Positions 5,800 through 8,155 of a stretch of 8,155 nucleotides of DNA are shown piece after piece. Source of the stretch: Deltaproteobacteria bacterium (lineage in GTDB: Bacteria > Bdellovibrionota > FAC87 > UBA2466); contig JABMMY010000178.1 of the NCBI GenBank assembly GCA_013205415.1, positions 1 to 8,155 of the forward strand. Reading direction: 5' to 3'. The translations under genes were made by a program, and so were the position numbers. Below the pieces are notes generated by a model. The model made no database searches and was not told where the DNA came from. It saw nothing but the letters and a program-made list of their open reading frames with translations. The number at the start of each line of letters is the position of its first letter. The first letter of the stretch is position 1.

Positions 5800-6801
5800 T
5801 TGAATCGGTACGATACTACCTATGAAAGCATGAGCCGCGGTTCCCAAAACGGAATCTGGCTAACTGTATTGCTTTCTATATTAAGTCATGCCGCTATTTT
5901 ATTTTTCTATACTCCCCTCGCTTCTAGTGACCTCAAGGAGATAAAAGAAAAGGACCTAATTGAAATTACAGACTATCGCGACTACTTAAATAAGAATCGG
6001 GCACTAAAGGTGCCTAGTCCTAAAACAAAGATTCCAGAATCACAAATCGCTGAAACTGAAAAAGCGGATAATAATCTCGTAGATCCTAGTGCCACCTTTC
6101 TTGGAGCTCAGAATCAGAGGGTAGAAAAGCAGACTCGAGCTGAACAAATCGATGATTTCAGAAATAAGCAGGGCACCGGAGCCAAAGGAATCCCCACTAC
6201 AACTGAAATGATCCCTCCCACATCGGCCGATATGGGGAGAGAGGAGCCTCTTTCAGAGGACGGAGTCTCTTTAACTGAAGCACCGAAAAAAATGGGAGTC
6301 AAAAGAGACTGGAAAACACTCTCCTTAAAAGATTTAAGTGTCGGAGGCGATGGTCAATTCAGTGCCGCTACCGACGACAAACTCAATGTAGACAGGGGTG
6401 AACAAACTCTACTTGCAACAAGAGAATACAAATTTTTCGGTTATTACCAGCGAATCAAAGAGCTTCTTCGGCAGTATTGGAAACCCAATATCGAACACCA
6501 AATGGCTAGAATCTGGGGCAAGGGAAAACAGATTAATGAAGATGAACTGGTCACAAGGGTGCTCGTATTGCTAGATGAAAACGGTGGCATTGCTAAAATC
6601 TCAAAGCTAGCTAGCTCCGGGTACATCGAGCTAGATGAAGCTGCCGTCCAGGCATTTCAGTCGGCCGGCCCCTTCCCTAATCCCCCGAAAGGCATGTTAG
6701 ATCCAGACGGTCTAGTTCGTATTAATTGGGATTTTATTTTAACAACTGATAATGGCCCAAGGATTCGATTTCGCAATGTAGGTAGTGTTCCTCCACCTTA
6801 A
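5800..6801 (+). CDS. TonB/TolA-like energy-transducer family protein (333 aa)
   Basis: A single N-terminal membrane helix (about 18-37) is followed by a long polar linker (about 40-205) and a C-terminal TonB-like domain (about 213-316). The domain opens with a helix YYQRIKELLRQYWKP (215-229). It continues with the typical strand-turn-strand LVTRVLVLLDENGGIAKI (250-267), SSGYIELDEAAVQAFQSAGPFPNPP (272-296) and the last strand LVRINWDFIL (305-314). Family members carry force from an ExbB/ExbD- or TolQ/TolR-type motor to the outer membrane. The linker is rich in Lys, Glu, Ser and Thr and lacks the long Pro-Glu/Pro-Lys repeats of E. coli TonB. There is also an insertion rich in charged residues at 233-249. 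The start is chosen as TTG 5800 on ribosome-site grounds; the longest reading would begin at GTG 5770 and add 10 residues. It is last in the operon with the transglycosylase and the 187-aa membrane protein. No motor genes or receptor are nearby, so its partner is unknown. Confidence 0.85.
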   Translation: MNRYDTTYESMSRGSQNGIWLTVLLSILSHAAILFFYTPLASSDLKEIKEKDLIEITDYRDYLNKNRALKVPSPKTKIPESQIAETEKADNNLVDPSATFLGAQNQRVEKQTRAEQIDDFRNKQGTGAKGIPTTTEMIPPTSADMGREEPLSEDGVSLTEAPKKMGVKRDWKTLSLKDLSVGGDGQFSAATDDKLNVDRGEQTLLATREYKFFGYYQRIKELLRQYWKPNIEHQMARIWGKGKQINEDELVTRVLVLLDENGGIAKISKLASSGYIELDEAAVQAFQSAGPFPNPPKGMLDPDGLVRINWDFILTTDNGPRIRFRNVGSVPPP

Positions 6802-6818
6802 ATCACGTTATACTCATT

Positions 6819-6841
6819 GCTTAGGAAGAACCTTTCTTAGC
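6819..6841 (+). repeat. imperfect hairpin between the TonB-family gene and the small secreted-protein gene
   Basis: GCTTAGGAAG (6819-6828) and CTTTCTTAGC (6832-6841) can pair over 10 positions with one T-T mismatch and one G-T wobble around the loop AAC. No T-run follows (ATTAAC), so it is not a standard terminator. It may be an mRNA processing or stability element, or a weak attenuator. A TATACT -10-like sequence (6809-6814) without a -35 partner lies just before it. Confidence 0.35.
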
Positions 6842-6860
6842 ATTAACAAGGAGACTACAA

Positions 6861-7205
6861 ATGAATTTTTTTTATCTATTATTGTTAAATATATTTCTAT
6901 CTATTTCAGCATCCGCAACTTCAATCCCTACACGAGTCAAATGCACCGCAAAAATTGCACTCAATCGAGTATTCACGGTGGAGGTAGATAGAGTGACTAG
7001 AGAGCTAATGATTCTCTCCGATACGGGCTCCACCTGGGAAGGTAATGCGAGTAAATACACCTCAAAAAAAACGGGCTCTGAATTTTACAACTTAAATTTT
7101 TTAAAATGGCCCAGCACTCAGCCCGAACAACTGGCCGTTGAGATAAGCTTAGATGGCGAACATGCTATCTGCCTATCACCTTCAGAATGTTATCTTTGCA
7201 AATAA
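6861..7205 (+). CDS. small exported four-cysteine protein of unknown function (114 aa)
   Basis: Not recognised as a known family. Residues 1-19 form a classic signal peptide (a hydrophobic core of Phe, Leu and Ile ending in Ala17-Ser-Ala19), with predicted cleavage after Ala19. The mature protein of about 95 residues looks beta-rich (alternating strands such as RVFTVEVDRVTRELMILSD and LAVEISLDGEHAICL). It has four cysteines: Cys28 near the new N-terminus and Cys104, Cys110 and Cys113 clustered at the C-terminus. This fits a disulfide-stabilised periplasmic protein. The start is well supported: AAGGAG at 6848-6853 lies seven bases before ATG 6861. The gene is 59 bp downstream of the TonB-family gene, separated by a hairpin, and may be cotranscribed or have its own promoter. 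A partly overlapping plus-strand frame from 6785 has no ribosome site and is not a gene. Confidence 0.75.
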   Translation: MNFFYLLLLNIFLSISASATSIPTRVKCTAKIALNRVFTVEVDRVTRELMILSDTGSTWEGNASKYTSKKTGSEFYNLNFLKWPSTQPEQLAVEISLDGEHAICLSPSECYLCK

Positions 7206-7245
7206 AACTCAACCTATCCAGCTTGACGAATTGCAAACGATTGAA

Positions 7246-7277
7246 TTGACACTACATTGGCAGGGGGTCACTATTAT
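7246..7277 (+). promoter_or_regulatory. possible long-spacer promoter for the tiny membrane-protein pair
   Basis: An exact TTGACA (7246-7251) and TATTAT (7272-7277, 5 of 6 to consensus) lie 20 bp apart, 18 bp before ATG 7295. Normal spacing is 16-18 bp; 19-20 bp is typical of promoters that need a MerR-type activator. No palindrome is evident in the spacer. With 17 bp the -10 would be CACTAT, a poor match. Confidence 0.3.
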
Positions 7278-7294
7278 CACTATAAGGAGATATT

Positions 7295-7480
7295 ATGTAT
7301 CACTCGATCGATAAGCCTTTTTTAATTGCGGCATTCTTTAGCCTTTTAGCGAGCATCTATCTATGGTTTCGCGTTGACACACAGTATGGCCTCTACGTCG
7401 GGCTATGGGTGCCCAGCATTTTAACGCTCTGGGTGGGAACTCGTTTGGCTACTTTAAATAACACAAAAAAAGGAGATTAA
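7295..7480 (+). CDS. small two-TM membrane protein (61 aa)
   Basis: A very small inner-membrane protein with two predicted helices, about residues 8-25 (FLIAAFFSLLASIYLWF) and 32-52 (GLYVGLWVPSILTLWVG). They are joined by a short polar turn (RVDTQ) and followed by a polar basic tail. Trp and aromatic residues sit at the helix ends, as expected at membrane surfaces. The gene is well supported despite its size: AAGGAG at 7284-7289 precedes ATG 7295 by five bases, and the next gene starts one base after its stop. I cannot name the family with confidence. Proteins of this shape often act as small subunits or stabilisers of larger membrane complexes, but nothing in the window identifies such a partner. 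Confidence 0.75.
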   Translation: MYHSIDKPFLIAAFFSLLASIYLWFRVDTQYGLYVGLWVPSILTLWVGTRLATLNNTKKGD

Positions 7481-7481
7481 G

Positions 7482-7664
7482 ATGAACGGCGCTGAAATGT
7501 TGATAGTCATTTTTGTGTTTGGCTTGGCTATGTCTTTTCTGGTGGCTAAGGGAATATGGGAGGCTAAAGAATATCACCAAAAGGAGATCGAGCGAGAGAG
7601 GCTCAATGCCTCAGGAAATGGGCCCAGCAAGGTCATAAAAAGCGAGCCGGCGATTTCTCGATAA
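7482..7664 (+). CDS. small single-TM membrane protein (60 aa)
   Basis: An N-terminal transmembrane helix (about residues 5-22, MLIVIFVFGLAMSFLVA) is followed by a highly charged helical stretch (about 26-43, WEAKEYHQKEIERERLN) that could form a coiled coil. It ends in a polar tail with Gly, Ser and Lys. The short, mostly uncharged N-terminus and charged C-terminal part suggest an N-out, C-in bitopic protein. AAGGAG (7470-7475), which overlaps the end of the preceding gene, lies six bases before ATG 7482, and only one base separates the two genes, so they are translated as a pair. Family and function are not recognised. Its stop codon lies inside a 13-bp interrupted palindrome, and a minus-strand gene converges on it 87 bp further on. 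Confidence 0.7.
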   Translation: MNGAEMLIVIFVFGLAMSFLVAKGIWEAKEYHQKEIERERLNASGNGPSKVIKSEPAISR

Positions 7665-7669
7665 TCGAG
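7657..7669. repeat. interrupted palindrome over the stop codon
   Basis: CTCGAT (7657-7662), one A, and ATCGAG (7664-7669) form a perfect 6-bp inverted repeat that contains the TAA of the 60-aa gene. The core TAATCGA repeats directly at 7662-7668 and 7671-7677. There is no T-run. The remaining 82 bp to the convergent gene hold only a 4-bp stem (CCGA/TCGG around 7725-7742), so no intrinsic terminator is called here. Confidence 0.25.
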
Positions 7670-7751
7670 CTAATCGATGATCCAATACCCACATCAATTC
7701 AACACTGAACCCTCGATGGTTTATAACACCCGAATAGATCGGATGTTAGCT

Positions 7752-8155
7752 TTAGTCTAAGATAAAATTCACCGGTGCATAGATCACCTTGGTTTTGGAA
7801 TTCCCTTTAAACTTCCATTTCTCACTAGCCTTACTTGCCGAAAGATCCAAAAGAGGAAATCCAGAACTTTTAATAATTTCACTACGCGTGACATCCCCAT
7901 CCTGAGATAAGCTTAATTTCAATTGAACCGTTCCCTGCCATCCCCGCTCGGTGGCCTCTCTAGGATAAAGGGGAAGTGAATTTCCATTCTTAAGAATCTC
8001 GGCAACGCCTATCGTTAGTTCTTCATTTTCACCATTTGAATTACTAGCAATGGCCACACTAGTGGCTCCATTTTCTTTACTCAGATTTTTCATATCATCT
8101 TTGTAAAAGGGTGCCTCAATCGTTAATTTATTTTTTCTACCACTCGACATTACAA
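7752..8155 (-). CDS. TonB C-terminal-domain protein, N-terminus cut by the window edge
   Basis: The visible C-terminal part carries a textbook TonB domain. From ATG 8148-8150, residues 57-132 contain SLPLYPREATERGWQGTV, then LKLSLSQDGDVTRSEIIKSSGFPLLDLSA, then KWKF and the last strand VIYAPVNFIL. The key signatures are YPxxAxxxGWQG, the DGxV turn and SSGxxxLD. The protein probably links an inner-membrane motor to outer-membrane receptors. ATG 8150 would give only 132 residues with no membrane helix, whereas TonB proteins normally have one at the N-terminus. The frame remains open (GTA) to the edge, so the true start is probably beyond 8155. The stretch before the domain (about 1-56) is polar and rich in Ser, Asn, Glu and Lys, as in a periplasmic linker. 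It converges on the tiny membrane-protein pair. The domain is closer to canonical TonB than that of the protein at 5800-6801, so the two probably have different partners. Confidence 0.85.
   Translation of the reverse strand, partial: VMSSGRKNKLTIEAPFYKDDMKNLSKENGATSVAIASNSNGENEELTIGVAEILKNGNSLPLYPREATERGWQGTVQLKLSLSQDGDVTRSEIIKSSGFPLLDLSASKASEKWKFKGNSKTKVIYAPVNFILD

Noticed and set aside
6114..6302. Minus-strand frames of 62 and 60 codons (6114-6302 and 6444-6626) within the TonB-family gene
   Set aside because: Both are antisense shadows of a well-supported coding region.
6785..6991. Plus-strand 68-codon frame overlapping the small secreted-protein gene
   Set aside because: It has no ribosome site, while the frame from 6861 has AAGGAG at good spacing and a clear signal peptide.
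6872..7060. Minus-strand 62-codon frame opposite the secreted-protein gene
   Set aside because: Antisense shadow of the gene at 6861-7205.
7254..7277. Sigma-54 promoter (TTGGCAGG) upstream of the tiny membrane pair
   Set aside because: The -12 GC element is missing at the needed spacing.

Overview
The window reads as ordinary chromosomal DNA from an AT-leaning Gram-negative bacterium. It encodes a short DsbD-type transporter, two TonB C-terminal-domain proteins, a membrane-anchored lytic transglycosylase and several exported small proteins, so the cell has an outer membrane and a periplasm. Frequent TTG starts with good Shine-Dalgarno sequences, many small unrecognised envelope proteins and Lys-rich, low-GC coding suggest Bdellovibrionota or a relative. 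That placement is inference; no marker gene settles it. No tRNA, rRNA, insertion sequence, phage gene or CRISPR array was seen.

Region 1 (about 1-2818, minus strand). In transcription order: an ABC1/UbiB-family (AarF) atypical kinase; a 188-bp gap; a degenerate CheY-like receiver with no phospho-acceptor Asp; a 55-codon ORF that overlaps both neighbours; and a secreted protein of unknown function. The last three are linked by overlapping stop and start codons and form one translationally coupled unit.

Region 2 (2819-4260). A 97-bp divergent promoter region separates the kinase from a plus-strand DsbD-like protein (membrane CcdA/DsbD-beta-like part plus a C-terminal thioredoxin domain). Its best predicted promoter would start the transcript at the ATG itself. 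A 163-bp gap with an exact TATAAT then leads to the next operon.

Region 3 (4261-6801, plus strand). A tight three-gene operon: a membrane-anchored SLT-type lytic transglycosylase, a one-TM protein of unknown function (ATGA overlap), and a TonB-family protein whose real start is probably a TTG at 5800. Membrane anchoring of all three suggests an envelope task that couples wall cleavage to a periplasm-spanning link, but no ExbB/ExbD or TonB-dependent receptor lies in the window.

Region 4 (6802-8155). A small exported four-cysteine protein, then two tiny membrane proteins separated by one base, then, converging from the right edge, the C-terminal part of a second TonB-domain protein. No clear intrinsic terminator was found anywhere in the window.
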